A stretch of 64,000 bases of DNA from Pseudo-nitzschia pungens (taxonomy: Eukaryota; Bacillariophyta; Bacillariophyceae; Bacillariales; Bacillariaceae): positions 1,674,001-1,738,000 of the forward strand of contig CM074764.1 of NCBI GenBank assembly GCA_037355855.1, read 5' to 3'. This document shows positions 13,384 through 26,792 of this stretch, piece by piece; position 1 is the first letter of the stretch; the number at the start of each line of letters is the position of its first letter. A model generated the notes under the pieces. It did no database searches, was not told the origin of the DNA, and worked only from the letters and a program-made list of their open reading frames with translations. The position numbers were made by a program, and so were the translations under genes.

Positions 13384-15848
13384 ATGTTCATGTTAAAGCC
13401 TACGAGTACCCTTGTTCTCCTCTTTAGCTTGGTCAACTTGTTAACGCTGCAGAGTGGATCATCTGCATATTTCCCGACCAGCACTGTGTACGAAAGATTT
13501 CGGAAGAATTTATCACGAGCCTCCTTGTTGTCGATCAATACAACTCGGCACAGCAGGATGAGGCAGCGACCACGGCAAGATAGTATGGGTATGCGGGTCG
13601 CAGTTTCCAGGTCTTCGTCCATGAAGAGTGATGACGGAAGTGATGATCACAGCATTGATGAACGACATAGGTCTAGAGACTCTCGTCGGTGGAGAGATGA
13701 CCCAAGGACTCGTTCCGTTTTAGGTATTTTGATTTGTAGGTCTCAGCTCACCATTCACCTTCAACCTGTTGGATGACATTTCTATTTCTTTTTTGGGTAC
13801 AATACTCAATCTCACAAGCTTCTTTTGATGAAATTCGAAATTTCCAGCTTCGTTTTTGTCCCTTCTCGGCTTCACAATGGTAGCGGGACCTTTGGTGCGT
13901 CCGATACGAGTTTCGTCCAAGTTCCGTTCATGCAAAACTTCTTCCGTGATCAACTAACAAATTCATCCTTCACTCTCCAGACTCCAGCGCTTGGTAAGCA
14001 CATGTGCGTGTTCTATCCCGAATTATGAATACATCGGACTTATACTTATCTGACCTCACTTGTGTTCCGCCAGGGAAGCATTTTAATTTGCAAGTCGGTA
14101 GTTTGTTTGGAGCCTTGACATCCGCTTATCCCTTAGGTGAGTCACTAAAATCGGTACAAATAATAGATTCTTTAACGTATACATATCTACATTTATTAAA
14201 TATCGGAACTAACGCAATAACCCCACCTTCCAAAAACATCGATAGGGATGATGATCGGAGTTTTTATATGGCCGAGTCTCTCCGATAGATTGGGACGCAG
14301 AAACATTTTATCATTTTCATTGCTGTAAGATGGCTTTTTCTGCTGTGGTTCTTCGTACAACTCTATCCTTGAACAGATTTTGTGTTGACCCTTTCTAGAG
14401 TTGTTCGTTTCTGACATTTTTCTTCTATTCTCTATCGAAAAGGGGGAGTGGCCTTGGATTGATGGCGCAAGCTTCAGTCATACATCGAGGGGGATCGCTT
14501 TCGCATTTTCTGTTGGCTCGTTCATTGACAGGTCTCTTCGCAGGTGAGAAAACTGGAAGTGTGAATTTAAGTACAGAAATTGTCTTTCAGCGTTGACTTG
14601 TCCTCGTATTTTCAAAATGTATATAATAATTCTTCAAAATAAACACTTGTTTCGCCATGAACCTATAGGAAGTTCACCTGTAAGTAAGGCATATCTTGCT
14701 GATATCGGAGCGAAGGATGGAAAGCTTCCGCGTTATTTGAGTTTGAAAGATGCTTCCTCTACGTTGGCTTTTATAATTGGACCTGCTGCAGGTGGTTTGT
14801 TGTTTGACATTCGTCGAAGGATGATTGGAGCTTCTGAACAATTAAGCAAAGCTGAAGTTCTCGATACATCTGGATCTCTAGCATTCGTTATTGCTATTTC
14901 AGCAGCGGCATCGATCATAGCTTCAATAATTGCTGGATTACTAGTCCAGGAAAGCAATGTTTTGAAGAATAGACTTGCAACTGCCCAAAATGCCGCTTCG
15001 AACGACAAAAAGATTTCTCGTGACGACGGTGAAATGACAGAAGCAGAACGCAACGAAGACGACGACTTAATCTCTTGTCCACTTGGTCGTAGTCTATGGG
15101 CCGGGGTTGCATCCGTCTGTGCTGTATCATTTCTTTTCAACGTCGGTGATTCTACGTTCCATGCGTGAGTAATGAAAATGCACGTTGAATTCATCGCAGG
15201 TCACCAAATTAACCACGTTCTTTTCCTTCACGTCGCTGCAGGTTTTTCTCAACTTTCCTTAGGAATGAAGGAATAGCTACAACGGATATCGGGTTGTTAT
15301 TTACGTCCCTCGCTTGCGTTAGTTTTTTGGTTTCAAGCACGTTGACAAGCAAGATTTTGAGATCATTGGGACCAGTCTTAACCTGTGCCGGTGGCTTGAC
15401 CTTGGTGGGATCGAGTCTTCTACTCATGGGATTGGCTGCATCTGGGTCCTCTGTGATACAACCACACTTCACAATTTTAGGCGCAATCGCTTCAATTTAT
15501 TTTTGCGGTGTAGCCCTCTACGGTAAGTTCAATTTTAAGTATTTCTTAGTTTACCACGGATGTTCGTTCTCTCACTGTTGGGTTACTGAACGTCTCATAG
15601 GTCCGACAATACCATCGATGTTGTTGCGGTGCGTCCCACCAAATAGACGTGGATTCATTATGGGCCTGGACGGATTTATCAACACGTTGGCACGAATTAT
15701 GACGCCTATTGTTTCTGGGGAAATCTATCGACGATACAATGCAGGAACTGCTTTCGCAACCGCTGGTACTGCCGTTGCATGCGGGGCAGCAATTGCGCTC
15801 GCACGTCGTTTCGCTACACTGTATGAGAGGAAAAAAATTCAACAATAG
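13384..15848 (+). CDS. Major facilitator superfamily transporter, 9 exons
   Basis: Exons 13384-13723, 13848-13894, 13981-13993, 14074-14136, 14246-14324, 14443-14543, 14669-15164, 15242-15522 and 15601-15848 all join in phase to about 555 aa. Splicing restores the MFS signature: GFTMVAGPL in helix 1, a helix 2 segment, then motif A as SDRLGRR, then ARSLTGLFAG and KAYLADI in helices 4-5. Helices with GPAAGGLLF (motif C-like) and a C-terminal six-helix half with NRRGFIMG follow. Exon 3 is only 13 nt. An N-terminal signal peptide ends in SSA|YFP, similar to diatom plastid presequences, so a plastid-envelope or endomembrane location is possible. The substrate cannot be told from sequence. It converges on KRR1 with about 240 bp between stop codons. 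Confidence 0.85.
13981..13993 (+). other. 13-nt microexon of the MFS gene
   Basis: ACTCCAGCGCTTG lies between a CTCTCCAG acceptor and a GTAAGC donor. Its inclusion is required to keep the transmembrane reading frame (PL-TPALG-KHFN) intact across exons 2 and 4. Confidence 0.7.
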
Positions 15849-16089
15849 ATTTTAATTTTCACCAAAGCATATTTACGTTCTATTTATTGTAATATCGAAA
15901 TAATAATAATAGTATAATAATATTATACAGTGTCGTTAATATGTGAAAAGAAACACCTGATAATACGTGTCCAATGAATATGAAAGAATACGGTACAAAG
16001 ATCGTAGATACGACAGTCAATTTTTAGTATTTCGCAGTACAATCATCGTGGAAAATCCATCCTTCTTCTGAAATTCGAGAGTGTTTTGC

Positions 16090-19002
<2,913 letters not shown>

Positions 19003-19713
19003 ATGGGAAACAAGGTATCGTTAGAAGATGAAATGGTGAATTTGCGAATCGTCAGCAAGCAGATGATTCGCTCGTCGAAAAAGTGCGAAAAAAACGAAAA
19101 AGCGGCGTTAGAAAAGTTGAAGAAAGTAAGTGGAATCCATTCTATCGTAGATTTATTTTCACGTTATGACTCTCATTCATCATCTTATCATTACTCTGCC
19201 GGAATTGATAATCAGGCTATCCAGCAAGGGAATCACGAGGGAGCCCGAATTTACGGCCAAGATGCAATTCGAGAGAAAAATCAGGCTCTAAATCACTTAA
19301 GGATGGCTAGCCGCATCGACGCATGCTCGTCTCGTATCGAAACCGCAGTTCGCATGGGACAAGTAACGGACGGAATGAAAGGCGTTGTGAAGGGGATGGA
19401 CAAGGGTCTTGCCAGCATGAACATTGAGAAGATTTCAGCTTTGATGGATAAATTTGAACAACAGTTCGAGGATTTGGACGTTAAGACGCAATATATGGAG
19501 GGTACAATGAATGCCACCACGGCAACAACAACGCCTGCAGAACAAGTCGATACATTGATAGAGCAAGTTGCAGATGCAAATAATTTGGAGTTGGGAGAAG
19601 CATTCTCTCAGGCTGGTCCTGTAGGCAAAAAGACGCCTGTAGTCAAAGATACAACCGCAGAAAAACCGGTAGCTGATGACCTGGAAGCACGCTTGGCAAA
19701 TCTCCGAAATTGA
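19003..19713 (+). CDS. CHMP1: CHMP1 / Did2-like ESCRT-III subunit
   Basis: Two exons (19003-19125 and 19216-19713) encode about 206 aa, the usual CHMP1 size. CHMP1 is a small helical ESCRT-III protein. It recruits Vps4 and LIP5/Vta1 to endosomal membranes during multivesicular body formation and abscission. A basic N-terminal half contains RSSKKCEKNEKAALEKLKK. The conserved GNHEGARIYGQDAIREKNQ follows the intron. An acidic C-terminal half ends in DDLEARLANLRN, a clear MIM1 helix for Vps4 MIT binding. The 90-nt intron (GTAAGT...ATCAG) is a multiple of three with no stop, so the unspliced frame stays open. The family alignment shows it is an intron. The longer open frame upstream of 19003 is untranslated sequence. 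Confidence 0.92.
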   Translation: MGNKVSLEDEMVNLRIVSKQMIRSSKKCEKNEKAALEKLKKVSGIHSIVDLFSRYDSHSSSYHYSAGIDNQAIQQGNHEGARIYGQDAIREKNQALNHLRMASRIDACSSRIETAVRMGQVTDGMKGVVKGMDKGLASMNIEKISALMDKFEQQFEDLDVKTQYMEGTMNATTATTTPAEQVDTLIEQVADANNLELGEAFSQAGPVGKKTPVVKDTTAEKPVADDLEARLANLRN

Positions 19714-21269
19714 AACTTTCATTTCATATGTGACAATAAACCATGCACACAATCCTTCGAAATTGCAAATATCTCATGTAATTATGTTTTATTTTCCTAT
19801 CTCTAGAAATGCGGTACTGTATGCAATTGAAACATCTTTGTTCGGGGTTACAGTTTCATTTCGTACCAGCAACATGCAATGGGATCCCGACATACGACTT
19901 TCTGGTCAACTTAGATGTGCGACCGTTGTTTTTCGATTATTCTATCGTTGACTCGTGTTATTGTAAACTCAAACCGTTGTTCTTCACTACGGTATATCAA
20001 AAATTCACAACCTTGGTTTGTTGAGTACCAGTCCGCGTGGAGTGTGAGTCCAAATAATAATAAAAGATATGAAGATGTTATTGAATTATGCTTCTCCGGG
20101 AGGCAAATGCAGTAATCATATTACTACAAAGTTCCTATCAGCTGTCCCCTGGTTCTACATCATCAACTACTAATTTCTACGGAAACCGGGGGACAGCTGA
20201 TAGGAATTCCGTAGTATGCAAGTTAATCACATGAATTCACACACTCCGACGTTTCAGGGAAAAACGGGACAAGTTTTTCAAAATGCTTGTGACAGAGCTG
20301 ATTTTTTTCTTTCATGGGTGCTAGTAGACCTAGTACTGTATGCGAGTTTGATCCTGAACGAAAAAGGTTGTCAACCCCATATCTATCCATGACAACAAAT
20401 GAATGCAAATAGCACCGATCTTTAAAGGCAACCATGGAATTCCTACTCCACCACCTTCAGCTCGACACTCGTCTGGACCTGTGTGTCTGAATTTCCTTTT
20501 GAAAAATTTCTACACATGCTCATCTGAGAACATGTAGCAACACACTTCCAAACCAAGGTGGCTCTATCAAAGCATCAAGTGACAACAAATCCATCCATTT
20601 GTTCCCTTCTTTATGACACGACCTCATTACATTCTTTTCTGTTTTTCTCCAATTCAAATTTCTTGGTTCTTTTGTGTGTCCCTCACAAAAATTATAGTAA
20701 ATTCTTGTTGCTTTTTTGAAGAAGAACCAGTCACACAGCTGGTGCTAGCACTGATAGTAAGCCTTATGCCATGCTTCCGCTGGAACCATCTCTACAGTTC
20801 CAGCACCAGTACGACCAGCAGCAGTTCAAGAAAACCTTGCCGGTAAGGCTTACTTCGTTTTTTGAAATGTTGAACCTCGCACGACCCAACTGGCTTGGGC
20901 GCAACGTGCATGACTCGTGGGAACGAATAGATTTTTTTCCGCGATCTTCGTTCCCAGACGAAAAAGCCAGATTGAAAGGTCGATGTCAGAAAACCGCCGT
21001 GACCCGTTGCAGAACAAGGCATTTCGATGCTCGTAGCGGTAAGATTTACTGTACGGTACGGTAAGAAACGCAAAAGGACGTACCGGTAAGATTACCAAAC
21101 AATAATAAGTCACCCGTACTGGGTCCGTAGACCCTCAGTTTTTTGTATTCGCCATTTTACGTAAAGGTAACCTTACCCGGTAGCCTTACCCGATAGTGCC
21201 AAATTACTTTTTTCCTTTTCTCATCGACAGGCCATTCCGCGTTTCCAACGTCAATGTATCAAAACCACC
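19714..21269. other. Intergenic region with hairpin element and TAC/GTA tract
   Basis: It contains the hairpin repeat at 20122-20217 and a TAC/GTA tract at about 21040-21190 just before the sorting nexin gene. A short coding-like Gln-rich patch at about 20720-20840 ends at a GTAAGG but cannot be connected to a gene. Confidence 0.55.
20122..20217. mobile_element. Short inverted-repeat (MITE-like) hairpin element
   Basis: The arms 20122-20157 and 20179-20217 are near-perfect reverse complements around TTCCTATCAGCTGTCCC, separated by ~21 bases. A single diverged arm recurs at 6787-6822, so the motif is dispersed rather than unique. Confidence 0.6.
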
Positions 21270-23357
21270 ATGGATAAAGATTCTTTACTCGCATCTCTTA
21301 CTGGCGATCAGCTTCATGGTATCGCTAAGGCTGAGACTCCTGAACAGGATTTATTCGGAGACATCGCGATTGACGACGGGCAAGTTCCAACCGTGCACGC
21401 GAAAGCTCCACCGGTCACTTCTGCCGGTACTGAACCCGCACCATCTATACACGAATCCGCCCCTGTGGATTCGTTGCTCTCAAAAAGTGGCTTACTCGGT
21501 ATAGGGGGTGTTGTGGACAACTCAGGAGGCCTCTTCGATGATGTTGACAAAGACGAGCAGAAAGCAGCAGGGCACGGAGTGAACGCCGAACAACGGATGC
21601 ATCAAGAGATTGAAGCTCGACCATTCGAAGAAGATCGGCTTCAAATGCAAGAGCATCAGCAGCATCAGCAGCAGCAACAACAACATCAATCTATTCAACA
21701 TTCATACGAAAATCAAAAACCTGGTCAAGTGAATGCAGGGAACTCTCCTTCGATTGATGAGCAGCAATCTGCTATGATGCAATCTGCTATGATGCAATCT
21801 GCTATGATGCAGAGTGTTGTCATGCCACAGCGCATTTTGAATGATCAGATGCGTACAATGACTCTGAACAACAACGGAAACGGTTCGGGTTTTTACAGAG
21901 AACACGACGAACGTATCCCACAGAACACTCCGGTCGTTGGGATGGGATCACCGAATGGGCACGCTGGACCTTCCTCTCAGCAGAACACCGGTGGCTACTA
22001 TTATGGGACACGTGAACAGCAAATTCAGCATCCATCCGTGCAATATCCTCAGCAGCAGCAGCAGCAGTATTCTGGGAACTTAATTCAGCCGTCATCAACC
22101 GCGGGGATGCACAATACCTCCCACAGCATGAACCTAGGACGAATCAGAAAGATCACCCTGGTGAAGCCACAAGAGGTCGCTCCTTTGTACGTCGACATTC
22201 GTGTCACCGAGCCTATGTTGATTCAAACCCAAAGCTTTTTAATAAGTAGCCCACCATATTGGTCGTATCAAATAACATCCCAATTGGCAGGGAACCAGGG
22301 GACATGGTTGGTCAGGCGCCGCTTTCGTCATGTTGTAGCTTTGGAAGATCGTTTGAGACAAGCTTGCCCGGGAAGTATCATACCTCCTCGACCCGAAAAG
22401 CATGCAACTCGGGCATTAGAAGAAGCATCTACGCAGCAATCTGCTGAATTCGCCGTTCAGCGTGCAAAGGAACTCGAACAGTATCTCAATCAAGTCGCAA
22501 GGCATCCTGTCGCTGGTCAGTCTCAAGTTCTTCGCCTTTTCCTTGGCCTGCAGGACGATATCGGTACGGCCTGGCCCGAAGTGTCAACCAATGCGCTTAC
22601 GCGTCTTCAAGCCGTCGGTGTTGGTATGACAATGAAGGTTGCGGAGTCGACAAACTTGACATCGGCTTCGGCTCCTGTTCAAGAATGGGAAGAAGATGCA
22701 GAGCTTCTTGGTCTTTGCAGCTCGGAGAGCTTGCGCCTCGGTGCTGTTTCGCAAGCTGTTCCTAAACTGGAAGGCACCGTTATTCTTTTGCGTCAACAAG
22801 GAGATGCAGCTGGTATCCTAGGAATGGAGCTTTCGAAATCCTCAAAAACACTAGACCATGATTACAAATTTTTCGATGTTCTTTCCACTGGCCTTCTAAG
22901 AAATGGTCGCCGCACAAAACGCTTGGCGTTGGAAATGAGTGCAGCTATGGAGAGTTTTCTCCACCAATACAAGCTGGTACGGTACGAAAAGATGGCCATG
23001 CAAGACCGTCGTCAGGCAATCCAGCGAAAAGCGAAAGAACGAGGTCGGGCCGACGCACGAGCAGTACACCTAAGCCAACAGCAACGCCATCTACAGGTGA
23101 ATGGCCAGATGCACCACTTGAGTCAGTTGGAGCAAAATGCAATATCGATGGATAACCAAGCCCTCGACGCCGTCACCGAGGCAAATGAGATTGGGGCTCG
23201 TCTCAAGTTAGAGATAAATCGTGTAGCAATCGATCGAAGAATTGCATGGAACAACAGCATCAAGACCATTGCCAATAGCATGAAGGAGGCGTGCAGCGAA
23301 AGACTGGCAATTTGGGAATCGACATTGGAAGCTTTTGAAAACCTAAACAACACGTAG
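21270..23357 (+). CDS. PX-BAR sorting nexin (SNX1/SNX2/Vps5-like)
   Basis: A single exon encodes 695 aa, starting in the context ACCACCATGG. SNX-BAR proteins bind phosphoinositides on endosomes and form membrane tubules with retromer. Residues 1-300 are disordered and Gln/Met-rich, with three tandem QSAMM units. A PX domain spans ~305-425: YVDIRVTEP, WLVRRRFRHVVALEDRL (the basic R-R-F-R patch), PPRP before the membrane loop, and LRLFLGLQ at its end. Residues ~450-690 form a long helical BAR region with heptad-like charge. The distribution of domains and length fit the SNX1/2/Vps5 class. The exact orthologue cannot be decided. Confidence 0.85.
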   Translation: MDKDSLLASLTGDQLHGIAKAETPEQDLFGDIAIDDGQVPTVHAKAPPVTSAGTEPAPSIHESAPVDSLLSKSGLLGIGGVVDNSGGLFDDVDKDEQKAAGHGVNAEQRMHQEIEARPFEEDRLQMQEHQQHQQQQQQHQSIQHSYENQKPGQVNAGNSPSIDEQQSAMMQSAMMQSAMMQSVVMPQRILNDQMRTMTLNNNGNGSGFYREHDERIPQNTPVVGMGSPNGHAGPSSQQNTGGYYYGTREQQIQHPSVQYPQQQQQQYSGNLIQPSSTAGMHNTSHSMNLGRIRKITLVKPQEVAPLYVDIRVTEPMLIQTQSFLISSPPYWSYQITSQLAGNQGTWLVRRRFRHVVALEDRLRQACPGSIIPPRPEKHATRALEEASTQQSAEFAVQRAKELEQYLNQVARHPVAGQSQVLRLFLGLQDDIGTAWPEVSTNALTRLQAVGVGMTMKVAESTNLTSASAPVQEWEEDAELLGLCSSESLRLGAVSQAVPKLEGTVILLRQQGDAAGILGMELSKSSKTLDHDYKFFDVLSTGLLRNGRRTKRLALEMSAAMESFLHQYKLVRYEKMAMQDRRQAIQRKAKERGRADARAVHLSQQQRHLQVNGQMHHLSQLEQNAISMDNQALDAVTEANEIGARLKLEINRVAIDRRIAWNNSIKTIANSMKEACSERLAIWESTLEAFENLNNT
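21764..21812 (+). repeat. 15-bp coding tandem repeat (QSAMM)
   Basis: Three near-identical CAATCTGCTATGATG units sit inside the disordered N-terminus of the sorting nexin. Confidence 0.8.
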
Positions 23358-24934
23358 GATAAGAAACAGGTGTAGGAGGGACAAAAAATATGTTTTCTGA
23401 TAAAAAGGATTCTTGCCGCCTATTTTGAAAGAACAAATCCATTGAATGAATCCAAAATCACCTTTTTTCCCCAGAAATTATTAGTCTTACCATGAGGAAA
23501 CAATGTTTATCTGGTAGGCCGATTAGCCGGTCGTAACCAGTGCCTCCTATGTTAGGTATGACCCAGAGCGGCTGGCGGGACAGGAAGAAAATATATTACC
23601 ATTATTATTTTTGTCTCGTAATATCCATGATGACGGGTACGACCCTTAAATTGAACCAGGTTCCTGCAAGTCAGAAGCCAAGCGAAAAACAAGTAAAACT
23701 GATCACATTTCATCTGAGACACCACACACGACCACTCAATTCGTACAGCGTGCAGGTCCTACTACCATATTAACTTCTTGCACCTACTAGAGTCCTCACT
23801 TGCAACCTGGTTGCAATTTAAGCGATGCACAAAACATCATGGATATGCAATGTGGGTATTGCTCATCAAAAAGGTGGTGTGGTATATCACCAATTGGATA
23901 GAACTGTTTGATGCAAGGACCAGGAAGGAGTGTTACTAGTAGCTCTATGTTTTTAGCAATGGGGGGTTGGTGTGACAACCTCAAGGTTGTCCAAAATAAC
24001 CTCAACCTAGAATCTGAGTTTGCAATTTCGGTCTCAGCAACCTTGAACCCGCAAGCGCTCCGAACTATTTTGTACGAAGTAATAGTTTGTTGGGAACAAG
24101 TTTTACTGCCTGAGATTGTAACACCTACAGTCTCGAATCATTGACAGCATTCTCATCACCTTTCCTCTACTGTACTACGGTAATTGAGTGATTCCCGGAA
24201 TTACATATTACGTTTTTAGGCGTTCATATCTTAGGTAAAAAACATTCCCGGAATAACCAGACTCGTATATCTGATTCAAACTTACATATAACCTTGTAGT
24301 GCCGTCTGTCCGACTACGAGCGTGCATAAAAATAGATGGAATTTAAAAATCAAAAATTTGACACGTGTAATCAAACATGTGTGACGACGCGCACAAAAAA
24401 ATAAGTAGATGCGCCGGTTGGCAGTTAATAGAGGATTTTTGTTTCTTTGGACAAGATTCCAAATTCCAAAATAGGCCTCGTGCGTTGAGACAAATCTAGT
24501 TCTTCCGTTGGGTGCGCAATTTTTATATGTGTTCTACTATTCCGGGAAAGCTAATATGTAATACTCCGATATGTAATTCCGGGAATCACTCATTACCTGG
24601 TACCGTACAACCATGTACGGTACGGGTATGTGTCATCAGTCATCGCATCTTCTTCGTACTCGTCGTACGTAACCTTATCCTTACTCGTACTCGCACTACT
24701 GGTACAGGTCCGGCCCACGACACACAACAGAAAACAGAACCAACTTTTTTCGAGATTGAGTGAGTCTGTTGACACGCAATCTTTCTTCCGATGCGTTATG
24801 CGTCCAACAACGTTCCGTCAGAAACAATCGCATTTGACATTACATGCGGCAGAATAGCATCGTCTCAGTCAAGAAACCAGAACACGGAATGAAATAGCGC
24901 CCCCTAAACAGAAACGACTACAGTGCAATACGCA
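23358..24934. other. Intergenic region containing a 420-bp MITE
   Basis: No gene is recognised. The region contains an inverted-repeat element (24179-24598), followed by a short TAC/GTA-word patch at 24600-24690. Confidence 0.6.
24179..24598. mobile_element. Non-autonomous TIR element (MITE), ~420 bp
   Basis: The left end, GAGTGATTCCCGGAATTACA, is matched inverted at the right end (TGTAATTCCGGGAATCACTC). A second inner pair of TTCCCGGAAT / CTATTCCGGGAA follows ~40 bases inside each end. TA lies at the expected place outside both ends, consistent with a Tc1/mariner-type target duplication, but the boundary is not certain. No reading frame inside is transposase-like. Confidence 0.7.
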
Positions 24935-25630
24935 ATGATGACAGCCTCAAAATCTACGGCAGTGTACCAAAGAATCCTGTTCACCGTCTTTTTGGTGGCG
25001 GTCCTCGGATCCTCTTTCCGAGGAGGCTCGACAAGGACTGCAAAGGCAACTGGGATGATGGTGGTCGTCGAAGCCTTTTCATCCCGCAGCACCAGTAGCA
25101 GTGGCAGTATGAGTAGGAGCACGAGAAGCACTCTGCCGGCGCGGCAACATGGAGGACAAGGAGGATGCAGCCAGCGATTCTCTCCCACTTGCATTTCTGC
25201 TTCCACCACCTCCCTGGCCGCCGTTTCCCCCAGGGTCTCCGTTCCGTCCCAGGCCGAGTGCGAAACCCTTGGCATCCGCGAGTGGCCCCAGCAGAGCAAG
25301 ACCGGATCGTGGACCGAGACCGTAAAGCCCGGATCGTCACTGGTCCGATACGTCCTGGAGGGAAGCGGTTCGCTGGCAATCCTCGGTGGTACCGAAGCAA
25401 CGGGATCACCATCGTTTTCCTCCTCCCCCATTGCGGTCTCTCCGGGAACACTGGTGGAGATCGAGGCCGACGCGGACGAAGGGTCCGACGTCCGGCTCGC
25501 ATGGACGACTTCCAACGACGCGGAAATGATTCTCTTAACCCCAGGGTTCGAGGAGGGGGGCGTCTTTTTGGGGGTCCTCGCCGGGATCCTGGTCTTGTTC
25601 GGGGCCCTGCTGTCGGGAGCGCTGGGGTGA
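24935..25630 (+). CDS. Presequence-bearing cupin-like small membrane-anchored protein
   Basis: The frame encodes 231 aa from the first ATG at 24935. It opens with a hydrophobic signal-like segment (ILFTVFLVAVLGSS) and VEAF|SS, compatible with plastid or secretory targeting. The core (residues ~110-200) reads ETLGIREWPQQ, then WTETVKPGSSLVRYVLEGSG and VSPGTLVEI. This is the strand pattern of small RmlC-like cupins of the DUF861 kind, in which a glycine/proline-rich beta barrel binds a ligand or metal. A C-terminal hydrophobic helix (GVFLGVLAGILVLFGALL) suggests membrane anchoring. Metal-binding His residues are not evident, so catalysis is not implied. GC-rich codon use matches other expressed genes here. 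The cupin call is tentative. Confidence 0.6.
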   Translation: MMTASKSTAVYQRILFTVFLVAVLGSSFRGGSTRTAKATGMMVVVEAFSSRSTSSSGSMSRSTRSTLPARQHGGQGGCSQRFSPTCISASTTSLAAVSPRVSVPSQAECETLGIREWPQQSKTGSWTETVKPGSSLVRYVLEGSGSLAILGGTEATGSPSFSSSPIAVSPGTLVEIEADADEGSDVRLAWTTSNDAEMILLTPGFEEGGVFLGVLAGILVLFGALLSGALG

Positions 25631-25634
25631 GGTG

Positions 25635-25880
25635 AAACCAAATGAAATGAAATGAGACGAAATGAGACGAAATAAACGAAATGAAACGAAACAAAATGAA
25701 ATGAAACGATATGAAACGAAATATTTAGGTGGGCCAATGACCAATCCACAACGCACTCGCTATCACAACAACAAGCACAACGATCCCTTTGCTATTCATA
25801 AATCTTTGCAATATAGCACACAGCCACGACACGACACGACATGACACGACATGCCATGACGCAACACGACACAACACCAC
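25635..25880. repeat. Simple repeats (ATGAAACGA-like, then ACACGAC-like)
   Basis: About 90 bases of ATGAAATGA/ATGAAACGA variants follow the stop of the cupin-like gene. An ACACGACACGAC block follows at 25825-25875. A similar ACACGAC block lies at 30320-30360 upstream of the SLC10A7-like gene. Confidence 0.75.
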
Positions 25881-26219
25881 GAAAAAACATGTGCGACAAA
25901 CGTCACGGTATGTACGGAACACTCACGGTAGACAAACAGAATGGGGTGCTGTAACGAAAGCACAAACGTGTAATGACGAAAGACTGAAAGTATTGGATAT
26001 CGCATGATACTAGTAGTAGTAGCTTAAAATGCCAATGGATGAAGAACAATTGGAAAACAAATCAAAGTGAAGATGTCATCATCATCTAGTACTACCATCT
26101 TGGTTAATTACTCAATAGTCGCTGTGCTTACTGCTTTGGTATCCCAGTTTTGTCATCACCAATTTTATTTTGAAGAGGAGAGGCAAAGATTGTATTACAA
26201 AAGTTGCAGCTGTGGCACC

Positions 26220-26580
26220 AGTACAAGTAAGTTACTCGTGGTTTCTAGTTGTAAGGTTACCGGTACGTACCGGTACCATTCAAGACTCCTTCTATTCCCA
26301 AAAAAGCTATTCCAGTACCGTGCGTAACCTTATCTGACAAAAAAGGAGCAACGATCTTTTTTTACGCGCATACTCCCGTAAGATTTACGGTACCGAAGGT
26401 GTCTGTGCGCGAATCCGATTCCTTTGACTCCGATGGATACGTCTTTCACACTTCAATGTCTGCGATGCGCAAGGAAACGCCGTAATTACCGGTAGTAGTT
26501 CAAGCACTACTTTTGTATGCCGTGCGTAGTACGAAGTACTAATAACGTAAAGGCTATCGGTAGGAACGGTACGGTAGGAA
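26220..26580. repeat. TAC/GTA-word tract upstream of the lumenal repeat protein
   Basis: It contains multiple GTAAGGTTAC, GGTACGTACCGGTAC, TACTTCGTA-like and TTACGGTACC words about 200-550 bases before the start codon. Confidence 0.55.
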
Positions 26581-26792
26581 ACAAAAAAACATGATGTCAT
26601 TCACCGCAATTCTGCTTTCTTCCTGACTCCTACCGTTTTCTTTCCGAAGTGCAGCGCCGCTATCAGCTACGAGATAGATCTCGACATCATCCATCCGGTG
26701 TGCCTTGCTCTCGCCTTCGATTCACCAACAGCACCGTTACGACCAACCGTAACCGTCCTCCTCCAATTGCATATACACACATAGACTTCACG

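Noticed and set aside
24904..25749. 281-aa and 237-aa minus-strand frames opposite the cupin-like gene
   Set aside because: Composition is driven by the antisense of a GC-rich gene and the GAAAC repeat; no motif.
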